Assembly (NCBI GenBank): GCA_964652205.1
Contig: CAZZAO010000006.1
Span: forward strand, 22,734-86,733
DNA length: 64,000 nt
DNA from: ZC4RG36 sp964652205
GTDB lineage: Bacteria > Chloroflexota > Anaerolineae > Aggregatilineales > Phototrophicaceae
Direction of reading: 5' to 3'
Shown here: positions 24,305 to 33,204 of the stretch, in pieces
Position numbering within the stretch: position 1 is the stretch's first letter
How the letters are laid out: each line of letters opens with the position of its first letter
Notes under the pieces: model-generated
Database searches by the model: none
Told to the model about the DNA's origin: nothing
Seen by the model: only the letters and a program-made list of their open reading frames with translations
Position numbers and translations under genes: made by a program

Positions 24305-25690
24305 TGGCACGAGATAGCCGTCACGGTACCAGTCCATGACAACGCTGCGGATCGCGCCGCGTTCGGCAGCCTGAGACAGCGTGAACGGGCCGCTGCCGAC
24401 CAGCCCGATCAGCAGCGGATCGTCATGATAGGTCGCCAGAAAGTCGTGATAGATGCCACGCGCCGAGCGATAGCACCACGGCGCAAGCCTGAAGCATGTG
24501 CGGTCGTCAATCGGCGTGTAACGATAGATCAGGTCGTCGAGATGCCGCGCGCTGACGATCACATCCTCGTAGGCGCTCAACATCTTCTCGTGACCGTAGC
24601 GCGCCCGCATGAAGTCGCGCATTGCTGGCGACGTCCGTTTGCGCTGGTGGATGATGTCTGCCGCCAGCGCCGCCGCTGTCTCGATATCGCCGAAGTCAAT
24701 CAGGTTCGACAGCGCTTCGGGAAACAGCTCACGGTTTGAGGCGACGCGGACGACAATGGCGGGCGTCCCGCAGCCGAGCGATTCCCAGGCGACGTTGCCA
24801 AAGGCTTCGATAACGCTGCCGAGGCACAGCGTCACCCGGCCCAGACTATAATAAGCGGGCATCAGGTGTTCAGGAATCCAGTCATGAAAGACGAAATGCC
24901 CGGTCAGGCCGCGCTGGTCGATCTGCTGCCGCAGGCCGTCATAAAATGCTTTGACGTCCGGCGCAAGGGTCGTGTCAATCCACATTGGGACGAGCACGCG
25001 CAGCCGCGACAGGCCGTACTCATGCACCAGTTTATCGGCTACGGCAATCGTCTGGAAAATCCCTTTCGAGGCATCGGGCCGGTGCGGATAGAGCACAAGG
25101 TCATCGGCAGGATCGACCGGGATGCGTTTCAGAATTTCGTCGGTCGGCGTCGGCTGGTAATAGCTCCAGTCGAAGCCGTTGTGGATCAGGCGGATGCGGT
25201 CGGCGTAGCCAGGGAAGAAGCGCCCGGCGGTCTGTTCCAGCGTGGCGACCTGATGCTCGGACACCAGAATCAGCCGGTCGCCGCGAAACAGGAAAGCCGA
25301 CTGCATGGTTTCAGGGAAGACCAGCGCGCGCAGGCTGACGACCGTCGGCACATGGCGGTAGACATAGGGAAAGACGAAGCCGCCGTCGTGCAGGTAAAAA
25401 CGGTCGGCATCGCGCAGGGAGTCGCCTAAATCCTGCACCGCCGCCGCGAGGTTGAAAACCGGCGTGTCATAGGGTTCAGGATACGGCTGCTTGAAGCGGA
25501 AGATTGGCACGACCTGCGCTCGCTCATGCCAGCGAAACGACTCCAGCGAGTCGGCGCGGCGCGTTGCCAGCACCGTCACGTCGTGGTCGCGCTCAGCCAG
25601 ATAGACGGCGATGCGTTTGAGCTGCTTTTGCGCCCCGCCCATCGCGCGGTCAGGAAAGAGCGGCGTCATCGAGAACATCACGATTTTCAC
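24290..25690 (-). CDS. GT4-like glycosyltransferase
   Basis: The 466-residue protein opens MKIVMFSMTPLFPDRAMGGA, the usual beta1 and Gly-rich loop of GT-B enzymes. LVSEHQVATLEQ, RLIHNGFDWSYY and LYPHRPDASKGIFQT follow, then the GT4-like acidic region VIEAFGNVAWESLGCGTPAIV near residues 310-330. The last 110 residues are an extra domain with no family I recognise. It is likely to extend a surface glycan, together with the flippase at 26112, which reads away from it. Confidence 0.8.
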   Translation of the reverse strand: MKIVMFSMTPLFPDRAMGGAQKQLKRIAVYLAERDHDVTVLATRRADSLESFRWHERAQVVPIFRFKQPYPEPYDTPVFNLAAAVQDLGDSLRDADRFYLHDGGFVFPYVYRHVPTVVSLRALVFPETMQSAFLFRGDRLILVSEHQVATLEQTAGRFFPGYADRIRLIHNGFDWSYYQPTPTDEILKRIPVDPADDLVLYPHRPDASKGIFQTIAVADKLVHEYGLSRLRVLVPMWIDTTLAPDVKAFYDGLRQQIDQRGLTGHFVFHDWIPEHLMPAYYSLGRVTLCLGSVIEAFGNVAWESLGCGTPAIVVRVASNRELFPEALSNLIDFGDIETAAALAADIIHQRKRTSPAMRDFMRARYGHEKMLSAYEDVIVSARHLDDLIYRYTPIDDRTCFRLAPWCYRSARGIYHDFLATYHDDPLLIGLVGSGPFTLSQAAERGAIRSVVMDWYRDGYLVPERKD

Positions 25691-25794
25691 AGATCAAAAT
25701 CCTTACAGGGTTGGCAACCATGCGAACAAATCGATCCGTTCAGCGGATTTAAGCTTCCATCGGGGCGCGATGGTTCGCGCCGACCTCACCCCCT

Positions 25795-25825
25795 GTCCCC
25801 CTCTCCGCAAGCAGAGAGGGGGGAC
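25795..25825. repeat. GC-rich palindromic repeat
   Basis: Arms GTCCCCCTCTC and GAGAGGGGGGAC (one extra G) with an 8-base loop, preceded by CCTCACCCC. It is the same family as at 9786. Confidence 0.65.
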
Positions 25826-25858
25826 TGGGCACAACCAATCGCACTTTCGTAGGGGCTG

Positions 25859-26008
25859 CCCATAGACACCAACTTAAGCGCCAATATCCAACCTCACCCA
25901 CAGGCCGGGAGGGGGTTTCACCGCTGGTTTGCTCCCCTCTCTGTACACGGAGAGGGGCCGGGGGTGAGGTTTCTTAAGCAGCATGATCCTTAAGTTGGCG
26001 CCTATGGG
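25859..26008. repeat. 150-bp inverted-repeat element containing a nested palindromic repeat
   Basis: Ends CCCATAGACACCAACTTAAG (25859-25878) and its reverse complement (25989-26008) match at 18 of 20 positions. Inside, AACCTCACCC pairs with GGGTGAGGTT, and an inner CCCCTCTC/GAGAGGGG hairpin sits within that. No gene is present. No convincing target duplication was found. This and the repeat at 25795 fill most of the 25691-26111 gap between divergent genes. Confidence 0.6.
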
Positions 26009-26111
26009 GCATGAGGCATCATGTCCGACCTTATCACCTGAGGCGCGCAAAGCGACGCTGAACGCTGTAGATTGTACTTTTACATTCGTAAGGCAATAAT
26101 GAGACTTTGAC

Positions 26112-27638
26112 ATGACCATTGAAGCCATTCCCTCACCTCTGACCGGCGCAGAAGCGCGCCGCGTCGCCCGCAATGCCGGGGCGATTGCCATCGCGCGCAT
26201 CCTCAGCAGCGCCGCGCTCTTCGGCTGGCAGCTCGTACTCGGCCCGTGGCTCGGCGTGACCGAATACGGCGTCTATGGCACGGTCGGGGCGCTGTTCGCC
26301 ATCGGCGTGCCTATTGCCTCGTTCAGCATGGGGACAATTGTCATCCGCGACGTCGCCCGCGATCCGGCGCGCGCTGGACGTTATCTAACCGCAACGCTGT
26401 TCGCGCAAACCCTGCTGGCGATTCTGGCTTACGTCAGTATCAACGCGGCGGCGCTGGCTTTCGGCTATGAGGCGGAGATTCGCGCCTTCGTCGCCGTCGC
26501 CGGAGTCAGCCTGTTCATCGACCTGCTCGGCAACCTCTGTTACGACCAGTTGATCGCCCACGAGCGGATGGTCGCCACGTCCGCCGTCGATATTGCCCAT
26601 ATCGTCGTCCGCATCGGGCTGGCCGGGCTGGCGCTGTTCGCCGGGTACGGGCTGATGGGCGTTTACGTCGCCACGCTGATCACCGGCATCGGGCGCTCGG
26701 CAGTGCTGGCATGGATGCTCGGTCGCGCAGGCGTCCGCCCAACCTTGCCGCTCGACCGGAAAATTGCCGGGCTGCTGCTGGTCAACAGCGCGCCGCTGGC
26801 TCTGTCGGCCTTCCTGTCACTGGCCTACCAGCACGCCGACAAGCTGATGACAACCCGGCTGATCGGCCCGGAAGGCACGGGCTATCTCAACGCCGCCTTC
26901 GTCATCATCTACGGCGTGGTCGAACTCCTGAACACGACTATCCTGATTGCCACCTACCCGATGATGTCGCGCGCTCACGCCGACGACCAGCGCGGCGATC
27001 TGTTCGGCTTCATCACGCAAAAACTGGCCTTCTTCAGCCTGATCGTCAGCCTGCCGCTGGCGCTGACGCTGACCGTTTTCGCCGCCGAGATCACCGTGCC
27101 GCTGTTCGGCATCCACTTCGCGGCGACGGCGGATGTTGTGCGCGTGCTGATCTGGTACGCCGTCGTGACGATGATCGGCAACGTCATCACTCAGGCGCTG
27201 ACGGTGCAGAATCGTCAGCGGCGAGTCGTCGCCATCGACGCCTTCGGCCTCGGCCTGAACGTCGTCCTGCTGCTGATCCTGATCCCGGCAATTGGCACGC
27301 GCGGCGCGGCCTTCGCCTCGGTCTGCGCCGAGATGATCGCCGTCTCGCTGATGCTGGCGAGCTTCCACGCGCCCGGATTCGGCCTACGCCCGCTGCTGCC
27401 GCGCCTCGCTCGACTGGCGACGCTCGGCCTGATCGTGGCCGGGGCGATGCTGCTGCTCGGTCGAATTCATCCACTGCTCGGCATCGTCGGCGGGCTGGCG
27501 CTCTACGCCGTCGGCGGGCTGGGCGCGCGCATCCTCTCGCCCGACGACTGGGACCTGCTCTACCGGCTGGTGTCGGCCATGCCCGGCGGCGCGCTGATCC
27601 GGCGTTACTGGCGGCGCGACGTGGAGCTGAACTGGTGA
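26112..27638 (+). CDS. Polysaccharide/lipid-linked oligosaccharide flippase (MOP superfamily)
   Basis: The 508-residue polytopic protein has about 14 hydrophobic helices. The opening RNAGAIAIARILSSAALFGW and the loop WLGVTEYGVYGTVGALFAIG are typical of the Wzx/RfbX-like branch, which flips lipid-linked glycans to the outer face. The central SLAYQHADKLMTTRLIGPEG is the usual start of the second half. It is followed with a 4-base overlap (GTGA) by the exported-family paralogue B. With the glycosyltransferases on either side it fits a surface polysaccharide block. Confidence 0.85.
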   Translation: MTIEAIPSPLTGAEARRVARNAGAIAIARILSSAALFGWQLVLGPWLGVTEYGVYGTVGALFAIGVPIASFSMGTIVIRDVARDPARAGRYLTATLFAQTLLAILAYVSINAAALAFGYEAEIRAFVAVAGVSLFIDLLGNLCYDQLIAHERMVATSAVDIAHIVVRIGLAGLALFAGYGLMGVYVATLITGIGRSAVLAWMLGRAGVRPTLPLDRKIAGLLLVNSAPLALSAFLSLAYQHADKLMTTRLIGPEGTGYLNAAFVIIYGVVELLNTTILIATYPMMSRAHADDQRGDLFGFITQKLAFFSLIVSLPLALTLTVFAAEITVPLFGIHFAATADVVRVLIWYAVVTMIGNVITQALTVQNRQRRVVAIDAFGLGLNVVLLLILIPAIGTRGAAFASVCAEMIAVSLMLASFHAPGFGLRPLLPRLARLATLGLIVAGAMLLLGRIHPLLGIVGGLALYAVGGLGARILSPDDWDLLYRLVSAMPGGALIRRYWRRDVELNW

Positions 27639-28267
27639 CGCGACTGCTGCTGTGGCCGCTGGTCGTCGCCACAGCGCTGTTCTGCGGGCTGCTGCTGCTC
27701 TCGCGCCTGATCCCCCATGACACCCGCGCCTTACAGGACTTTTTCGCCGCCCCGGACAACTGCGCCATGCCCTGTTGGGCCGGGATTCGTCCCGGCGTCA
27801 CCTCACTTAGCGAGGCGATTCAGCTTCTCCAGCAGCATCCGTGGGTCGGCCACATGGCGATGGAAGGTGAACTCGCGTCCGGCAAAACATCGGCGCTGAT
27901 CTGGTGGCACTGGAACGGCCAGCAGTCGCCGCTGATCGACGGCGAGATCGACGGTCGGCTGATCGCGCAGAACAGCCTCGTCCAGTTCGTCATCATCAGC
28001 ACGCGCGTCTCAATGGGCGCTGCCCGGCTCGTCCTCGGCCCGCCAGCGATGGGCAAGCTGGCGCGTGACTCGGTCGACTCGACCGCAGCGCGCTTCACCC
28101 ATCTGGCAGTTTACGGCGACCTGACGCTGCAAAGTCCGGCTACCTGCCCCGTCCGTCTGACGAGACTGTGGCAGCTTCCGACTCAGCTTTACCTGTATGC
28201 CGACTGGCCTGCCATGACTTTCGAGCCTTATGCCCTGCGCGGCTGGCTCGCTGCCCCGCCGTGCTAG
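27635..28267 (+). CDS. Exported protein of the PC-[FW]-x-GIR family, paralogue B
   Basis: The 210-residue protein starts at a GTG overlapping the flippase stop, so it is translationally coupled to it. An N-terminal helix (LLLWPLVVATALFCGLLLLS) is followed by DTRALQDFFAAPDNC, AMPCWAGIRPGVTS, and later WHWNGQQSPLID. A final Cys is the last residue. The organisation matches the genes at 13320 and 29360. Coupling to a flippase suggests an envelope role, but no function is known to me. Confidence 0.72.
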   Translation: MTRLLLWPLVVATALFCGLLLLSRLIPHDTRALQDFFAAPDNCAMPCWAGIRPGVTSLSEAIQLLQQHPWVGHMAMEGELASGKTSALIWWHWNGQQSPLIDGEIDGRLIAQNSLVQFVIISTRVSMGAARLVLGPPAMGKLARDSVDSTAARFTHLAVYGDLTLQSPATCPVRLTRLWQLPTQLYLYADWPAMTFEPYALRGWLAAPPC

Positions 28268-28363
28268 AAGGCAGCCCTCACACCGCGCGCTCCGGGGCTA
28301 AGGTGAGAAAAATATGTCGAGAGAACTGCGCGGGTCTGATACAACGCGCCTTTACAGATGCAG

Positions 28364-29233
28364 TTACTCCCGCCTCAGGAAATCGAGCGCGCGCTGGTGA
28401 AAGATTCCGGGCTGATCGGCGTTGATGCCGTGGCCCGCGCCGTCGATGATCTCGGCCTGCACGTCGGCAATCCGCCGTTTCGCCCGTTCGACCATCGCGT
28501 GAGCGTCGTAAATCGTGTCAAACCTGCCGACCAGCAGCAGCGTCGGCGCGGTGATTCGCGCCAGCTCATCCGGCGTCAGCAGCAGGATCGGCCCCAGCTT
28601 GACGCGGTGATGGCGCATCGACAATTCGAGCAGTTCGTGATCTTCGGGACTCAGGGCCGAAGTCGGCGCGACCAGCGTCCGGCCAAAGGAGTCGATGGTC
28701 TGCGGCATCGGGAAGAAGCTGGCTGCCGCCGCCCGCACCAGAAAGCCAAGATGGAGCGCGACAAAGCCCGCCGGACAGAGCACAACGAGGTGGTTGATGC
28801 GCTCCGGCGCGTAAATCGCCGTTTTGAGCGCGATCCAGCCGCCGAGCGACATGCCGAGCATGTGCGCCCGCGCAATGTCGAGCGCGTCGAACACGTCGGT
28901 CATCCACTGGCCGTAAGCGTCGGTGTGCAGCGGCGGGCGGCTCGGCGCGCTCTTGCCCAGGTCGCCGATATTATCGACGGCGTAGACGCGGTAATGCTGG
29001 CTGAAGGCAGCCACATTCGGTCGCCAGACCAGCGCGTTGACCGCCAGCCCGTGAATCAGGAACAGCGGCGGGGCATCTTCTGGCCCGGAGACGATCATGT
29101 GCGTGTCACCGTAGCGCGTCTCGACGCGCTGCTCGTGGAACGGCACCGGCCAGCGGCGAAGCTGCGCGTCATAGGCGCTCATGGCGCTCTGATACCCTTG
29201 AGGGGATCGGTACAGCGAGGATGGGTTGAGCAT
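28364..29233 (-). CDS. Alpha/beta hydrolase
   Basis: A 289-residue hydrolase. The oxyanion region is FLIHGLAVN, the nucleophile elbow LGMSLGGW (Ser), the acid probably Asp in GRFDTIYDAH, and the base His in GAGHGIN. The cap region is helical. I chose the ATG at 29233 because GAGAGGG lies 6 bases upstream; two earlier ATGs exist at 29248 and 29239. There is no signal peptide, so it should be cytoplasmic. The substrate (ester, lactone or similar) is not predictable. It faces paralogue B end to end. Confidence 0.85.
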   Translation of the reverse strand: MLNPSSLYRSPQGYQSAMSAYDAQLRRWPVPFHEQRVETRYGDTHMIVSGPEDAPPLFLIHGLAVNALVWRPNVAAFSQHYRVYAVDNIGDLGKSAPSRPPLHTDAYGQWMTDVFDALDIARAHMLGMSLGGWIALKTAIYAPERINHLVVLCPAGFVALHLGFLVRAAAASFFPMPQTIDSFGRTLVAPTSALSPEDHELLELSMRHHRVKLGPILLLTPDELARITAPTLLLVGRFDTIYDAHAMVERAKRRIADVQAEIIDGAGHGINADQPGIFHQRALDFLRRE

Positions 29234-29359
29234 GAGCATCCCTCTCATTCAACCGTCGAGCGTGTCGGAACTGGCGGTTTCAACGCACTTTTCAGACAGG
29301 GCTTGTCGATCAGGGAAGTGAGTGCGTATCATGAAGTATCATAACATGAAACCGCGTCA

Positions 29360-29980
29360 ATGTTTCAACTCGCATTCCGACTCGCTCTGACCCTTCTCAT
29401 CCTGTCGATAGCTGCCGTCGCCCTGAGCCACGCGCGCCCCTATGACAGCGAGGCCGTGCGCGTCCTGCTCGCTGCGCCCGCCGACTGCGCCGCGCCGTGC
29501 TGGTCAGGCATTCGCCCCGGCGTGACCAGCGCTGAGGACGCCGTAGCGCTGCTCAAGGCCAATCCGTGGGTCGATGAGATCAGGCCGCTCGGCGATCACG
29601 GGCTGGCGGATAGCAATGCCGTCGTCTGGAGCTGGAAAGGCACAAAACCCTTCCCGGTCGATGAAGGGTTCGGCGGAGTGCTCCACCTCGCGCGGGGGGT
29701 CATCACCGACGTCACGATGCCGACGCTCATCACGCTGGGTGACAACTGGCTGCTCTTTGGCCCGGCAGCGCGCGGCACGTTCATGCACGCCGGTTATCCC
29801 TACAGTCAGTACGACATCGACGACATCAGCTACCCTGAACGCGGCCTGACGCTGCGGCTGGTGGTCGAGCGACCGGCGACCTTCGCTCATTTCTGGGGCG
29901 CGCGCGTGACCTACATCATCGCGCCCGTCAGCATCGAGACGCCGTTTCGCCTTCCCTGCTGGACGGCCTGCCAGCCATAG
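29360..29980 (+). CDS. Exported protein of the PC-[FW]-x-GIR family, paralogue C
   Basis: The 206-residue protein has a signal helix (FRLALTLLILSIAAVALS), then DSEAVRVLLAAPADC, AAPCWSGIRPGVTS, and WSWKGTKPFPVDEG. The C-terminus again carries Cys residues (LPCWTACQP). It lies 1.1 kb from paralogue B, with the hydrolase gene in between on the other strand, so B and C may be an old local duplication. Confidence 0.72.
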   Translation: MFQLAFRLALTLLILSIAAVALSHARPYDSEAVRVLLAAPADCAAPCWSGIRPGVTSAEDAVALLKANPWVDEIRPLGDHGLADSNAVVWSWKGTKPFPVDEGFGGVLHLARGVITDVTMPTLITLGDNWLLFGPAARGTFMHAGYPYSQYDIDDISYPERGLTLRLVVERPATFAHFWGARVTYIIAPVSIETPFRLPCWTACQP

Positions 29981-30080
29981 CCTGTTCCCAGCCATCAGCC
30001 AGCGGCCTCACCTTGTTTCAGCCCGACTCGACCATTACAATGACGCCACCCAACGAACCCCTCATACGAAAGGCAAGCCT

Positions 30081-31091
30081 GTGACGGAGCATAGCGCCCT
30101 TATCAAGCAGATCGTCGATCAGGTCAAGGGCAATAACGGCGTGAGCGTGCTGCTGCCCGCGACCATCGGCGATACGCCCGAACGCAACGAACTGGTCATG
30201 TTCGTCAAGCCGGAAATCTTCCTCGTCGAGCAACCGGCAGACACCACCGCCGCGCTGGAGATGATCTTCGCCAAACTCGACGACTTCGAGGCGCGTATTG
30301 ACGGCATCGCCCTCGTCGGCGGTCAGGCGCTCGAAGAGAAAGAGATCATGAACCGGCACTACGGCTTCATCAACGAGATGTCGCGCAAGGCATCGACGCT
30401 GATCGACGCCGCAGACAGGAAGAAGATCGAAGAACTGCTCGGCGTTTCGCTGGAGACGACGAAGCTCTACGGCGGCCACGAGTTCCTCAAGGCGCATCCG
30501 AAGTACGACGCCTTCTCGCTCGACGCGCTCTGGTTCACCAAAAAGTCGCTCAAGGTCCGCAGCGGCTTTTACGTCCAGACTTACGAGGCCGACGGCGAGA
30601 CTTTCGTGCTGGTCAATGGCTTCCACCCGGTGCAGTTAGCCCATTTCACCGACCCGACGCACCGCATCCTGCTGCTGCTGATCCACTCCGATACCGACTG
30701 GTCGAAGCTGCGTAACGACCTGATCGGCGTCACCTTCCCGGAAAAGGCCGATCCCGGCTCGATTCGCGGCACGCTGTTCCTCAATCCCCACGCCTATGGT
30801 TTCGAGAAGGTCGATATTGGCAACAACGGCGTCCACCTCTCGGCTGGCCCCTACGAAGGCGTGGTCGAGATCATCAACTTCTTCGGCAACCTGCTCAACC
30901 TGGACACGAGCGCGAAACCGCCGCTGGCGATCCGTAAGCTGGTCGCCGCTGGCCTGACGCCAGAGCAGGCGCTCGGCGTGACCAAAAACCCGACCGTGAC
31001 GAAGGACGGCAAGCAGACCGACCTGTTCTCGGCGACCGAAGACGTCAACACCGATGACGCCGTTCGGCTGTACGTCGATAACGTCCGCTAA
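30081..31091 (+). CDS. Divergent nucleoside-diphosphate-kinase-like protein with a large insertion
   Basis: The protein has 336 residues, against about 140 for a normal NDP kinase. Residues 38-95 (ELVMFVKPEIF, then EARIDGIALVGGQAL and NRHYGFINE) match the first half of the NDK fold. About 100 residues of other sequence follow. Then LLLIHSDTDWSKLRNDLIG and ADPGSIRGTLF match the second half, where NDK has a GATNP...APGTIRG region. NNGVHLSAGP stands where NDK has the active N-x2-HGSDS, so the catalytic His may be kept. The start is GTG with AAAGG upstream. A terminator follows. Confidence 0.6.
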   Translation: MTEHSALIKQIVDQVKGNNGVSVLLPATIGDTPERNELVMFVKPEIFLVEQPADTTAALEMIFAKLDDFEARIDGIALVGGQALEEKEIMNRHYGFINEMSRKASTLIDAADRKKIEELLGVSLETTKLYGGHEFLKAHPKYDAFSLDALWFTKKSLKVRSGFYVQTYEADGETFVLVNGFHPVQLAHFTDPTHRILLLLIHSDTDWSKLRNDLIGVTFPEKADPGSIRGTLFLNPHAYGFEKVDIGNNGVHLSAGPYEGVVEIINFFGNLLNLDTSAKPPLAIRKLVAAGLTPEQALGVTKNPTVTKDGKQTDLFSATEDVNTDDAVRLYVDNVR

Positions 31092-31108
31092 CCTCGCTAG
31101 CTTCTGAA

Positions 31109-31144
31109 TCAAACAGGCGCGACCGATGGGCCGCGCCTGTTTGA
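31109..31144. terminator. Bidirectional terminator between convergent genes
   Basis: A perfect 13-bp stem (TCAAACAGGCGCG with CGCGCCTGTTTGA) and a 10-base loop lie between the NDK-like gene and the minus-strand EthD gene. Confidence 0.75.
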
Positions 31145-31156
31145 CTGGCGGCAGCG

Positions 31157-31483
31157 TCAGGTCGAGGTCAGAATCTCGCTGATGAGAAAGACCGCGCCGG
31201 GAATCCGCTGCGAATCCTGCTGCAAGTCGGCCAGCGCTTCCGAACTGTAGAACGCCGCCTCGAAGCTCTCTCGATCCGGCCATTCGGCGACGGTCATGAA
31301 GCGATATGGCGGCTTCGCGCGGTCGTCGTCTGGCGTCCAACTACCGTCGATGCGGGCGAAATCGGTGCGAATCACGCCGGGCATCCCGGCGTTGTACTGC
31401 TGGTGCTCGCCGAGCCGCCATTTCAGAAAGTCGTCTTCGTTCATCGCTGGCGGCAGGTTATAGATCACGGTCAGGCGGATCAT
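31157..31483 (-). CDS. EthD-family protein
   Basis: A 108-residue protein with a single EthD (ferredoxin-like alpha/beta barrel) domain, usually dimeric. The opening MIRLTVIYNLPPAMNEDDFL, then MPGVIRTDFARIDGSW and EWPDRESFEAAFYSSEA, are the conserved EthD blocks. The family was named from an ether-degradation operon, but most members are of unknown role. It stands alone, between a terminator and a divergent Smr gene. Confidence 0.88.
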   Translation of the reverse strand: MIRLTVIYNLPPAMNEDDFLKWRLGEHQQYNAGMPGVIRTDFARIDGSWTPDDDRAKPPYRFMTVAEWPDRESFEAAFYSSEALADLQQDSQRIPGAVFLISEILTST

Positions 31484-31614
31484 GGACTACCCTCTCACAG
31501 GTACAGGAATACTGCCGACAAGCATAGCGAACTTCACCGCTCAGCTCCATTATCCCCCTGCGTCAACGGCCCTCTACCGTCTACAATCGTCGGGTTGAAC
31601 TGTGAGGGAACGCC

Positions 31615-31869
31615 GTGGCAAAACTCAAACTCGATCTGCACGACATCTACAACAAGGGCGGCCAGATCGAAACCGAACTCAACCGCATCATGCAGGAAGC
31701 CGTCGATAAGAAAATCGAGCTGGTCGAAATCATTCCCGGCAAGGGCAGCGGCGCGCTCAAAAAGAAGGTGCTGCGCTTTCTCGACCAGAAGCACATCCGC
31801 GCCATGTATCACCGCGTCGAGAAGGACGACAAGAACTTCGGGCGAATCTTCGTCCACTTCCGCCACTAA
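31615..31869 (+). CDS. Stand-alone Smr-domain protein
   Basis: The 84-residue protein is one Smr domain, the nuclease-like domain found at the end of MutS2. KLDLHDIYNKGG holds the D-x-H motif, IIPGKGSGALKKKVLRFL the glycine-rich G-K-G-S-G motif, and HRVEKDDKNFGRIFVHFRH the C-terminal strand. Smr domains cut or bind nucleic acids; a role in RNA or branched-DNA processing is likely, but the target is unknown. The start codon is GTG. Confidence 0.88.
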   Translation: MAKLKLDLHDIYNKGGQIETELNRIMQEAVDKKIELVEIIPGKGSGALKKKVLRFLDQKHIRAMYHRVEKDDKNFGRIFVHFRH

Positions 31870-31986
31870 CCGGGAAAATCAGCCGAAAGTCGGAGCGACA
31901 AACCGGCGTCTGCCTGAGACAGCGAGCCGCCGTGATTCTTATACTGAAGCGGTGATCTGCCGTTAACCTTTCGGGAAGGGTACATC

Positions 31987-33078
31987 GTGAATGCAGGACG
32001 CCGATTCAGCGTGGCGCTCGTTTTCCTGTTCGTGAGCCTCGGTTTGAGCAGCAGCGTCTCACAGGCGCAAAGCAGCTTCGGCGGGCCAACCGAGCCGCTG
32101 CCGTTCAACCAGACGGTAACGGGTGACGTCAGGCAGGGTGACACGCTAAGCTATACCTTCGACATCCCTGCCGATCAGGATGTCGCCGTGGTGCTGGAAT
32201 CCGCCAGAACCGTGGTCAGCTATCCCTGCTCGTCCGACGGATGCAGCAGCGGCGGCGGCAGTGGCAGCGATTCTCCGACCCGGCAGGCCAGCTTTTATCC
32301 CGCGACCGGCAAGGCCAGCCTGAAGCACACGGTCGAAATCAACGTCAGCCGACCGCTCGAAGGGACAGCCGCCTTCCGGCTGACCGCCTACACCGTCACG
32401 CCGACGCCGCTGCTGGCCGATGGCCGGGCCAGCGTCAGCACCGACGCGCCGATTCAAGCCTACACGCTCGAATCCAGTGACCGCCAGACGTTCTCGGTCG
32501 AGATCGAGGATGGCGAGGCTGACGGCCAGTTCCTGTGGGTCGCTTCACAACCGTACCTGTTCGGCGCGCAGTCAGCAGATGGCGCTATGACTATCCCCAA
32601 CGGCGTGATCGACAGCGCCGCTTCAGGCAGCGCCGATGGCCTGCGCTTTATGCAGCTTTACCATGTCGGCGGGAACAGCTTCCGCGTCTACGTCGGCGCC
32701 AGCGTCGATTACCAGTTCCACACCACCCTGCTCTCGATCCCTGAGCTGGCACGTGACCAGTTCATGACAGTCGATGTCTCCTATCGCCAGCCGATTCAGG
32801 CCGTCTATCTATCGACGCTGCAAGCGGACGTTGTCAACCTCTACCTCAAAGTGCTGCGCGGCGCTGGCGCGTTCGCCAGTGTCTATACGCCCGGCAACTC
32901 GATACCGAGCTATCAGGCGCTCGGCGTCACGCCCAATTCGAGCCTGAAAGCGCCGCTGTCCGCCGTCATCCGGCATCCAGCGAAAACCAACCGGGGAACC
33001 TATGCGGTCATTCAGGTTCCGGCAGAATTCACCCGCGACAGCGCGACCGTTCAACTGCTCTGGAATCTGGACAGGTAG
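31987..33078 (+). CDS. Secreted beta-rich protein of unknown function
   Basis: The 363-residue protein has a signal peptide (VALVFLFVSLGLSSSVSQAQ). It starts with GTG behind GGAAGGG. The mature part has a pre-peptidase C-terminal (PPC)-like opening, TVTGDVRQGDTLSYTFDIPA, then a short Ser/Gly loop with two Cys, and further beta-strand repeats. It may be a surface adhesin or accessory domain protein. The PPC-like resemblance links it to the five-repeat protein at 33708, on the opposite strand. Confidence 0.65.
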   Translation: MNAGRRFSVALVFLFVSLGLSSSVSQAQSSFGGPTEPLPFNQTVTGDVRQGDTLSYTFDIPADQDVAVVLESARTVVSYPCSSDGCSSGGGSGSDSPTRQASFYPATGKASLKHTVEINVSRPLEGTAAFRLTAYTVTPTPLLADGRASVSTDAPIQAYTLESSDRQTFSVEIEDGEADGQFLWVASQPYLFGAQSADGAMTIPNGVIDSAASGSADGLRFMQLYHVGGNSFRVYVGASVDYQFHTTLLSIPELARDQFMTVDVSYRQPIQAVYLSTLQADVVNLYLKVLRGAGAFASVYTPGNSIPSYQALGVTPNSSLKAPLSAVIRHPAKTNRGTYAVIQVPAEFTRDSATVQLLWNLDR

Positions 33079-33204
33079 TCGGCGGCCTTCGCAGCAGCCC
33101 GCGTCGATCCGCTCCCTGAACCATCACGGACATTGCCTCAGGTCAATCGCGCAACTCGCTCGCCTGAAATCGCGTACTGTGCTGTGGAGGATACAAAAGA
33201 CACC

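Noticed and set aside
26711..27634. The Arg-rich N-terminal extension of a long frame leading into paralogue B
   Set aside because: It is a shadow of the flippase gene. The real start is the GTG at 27635 that overlaps the flippase stop.
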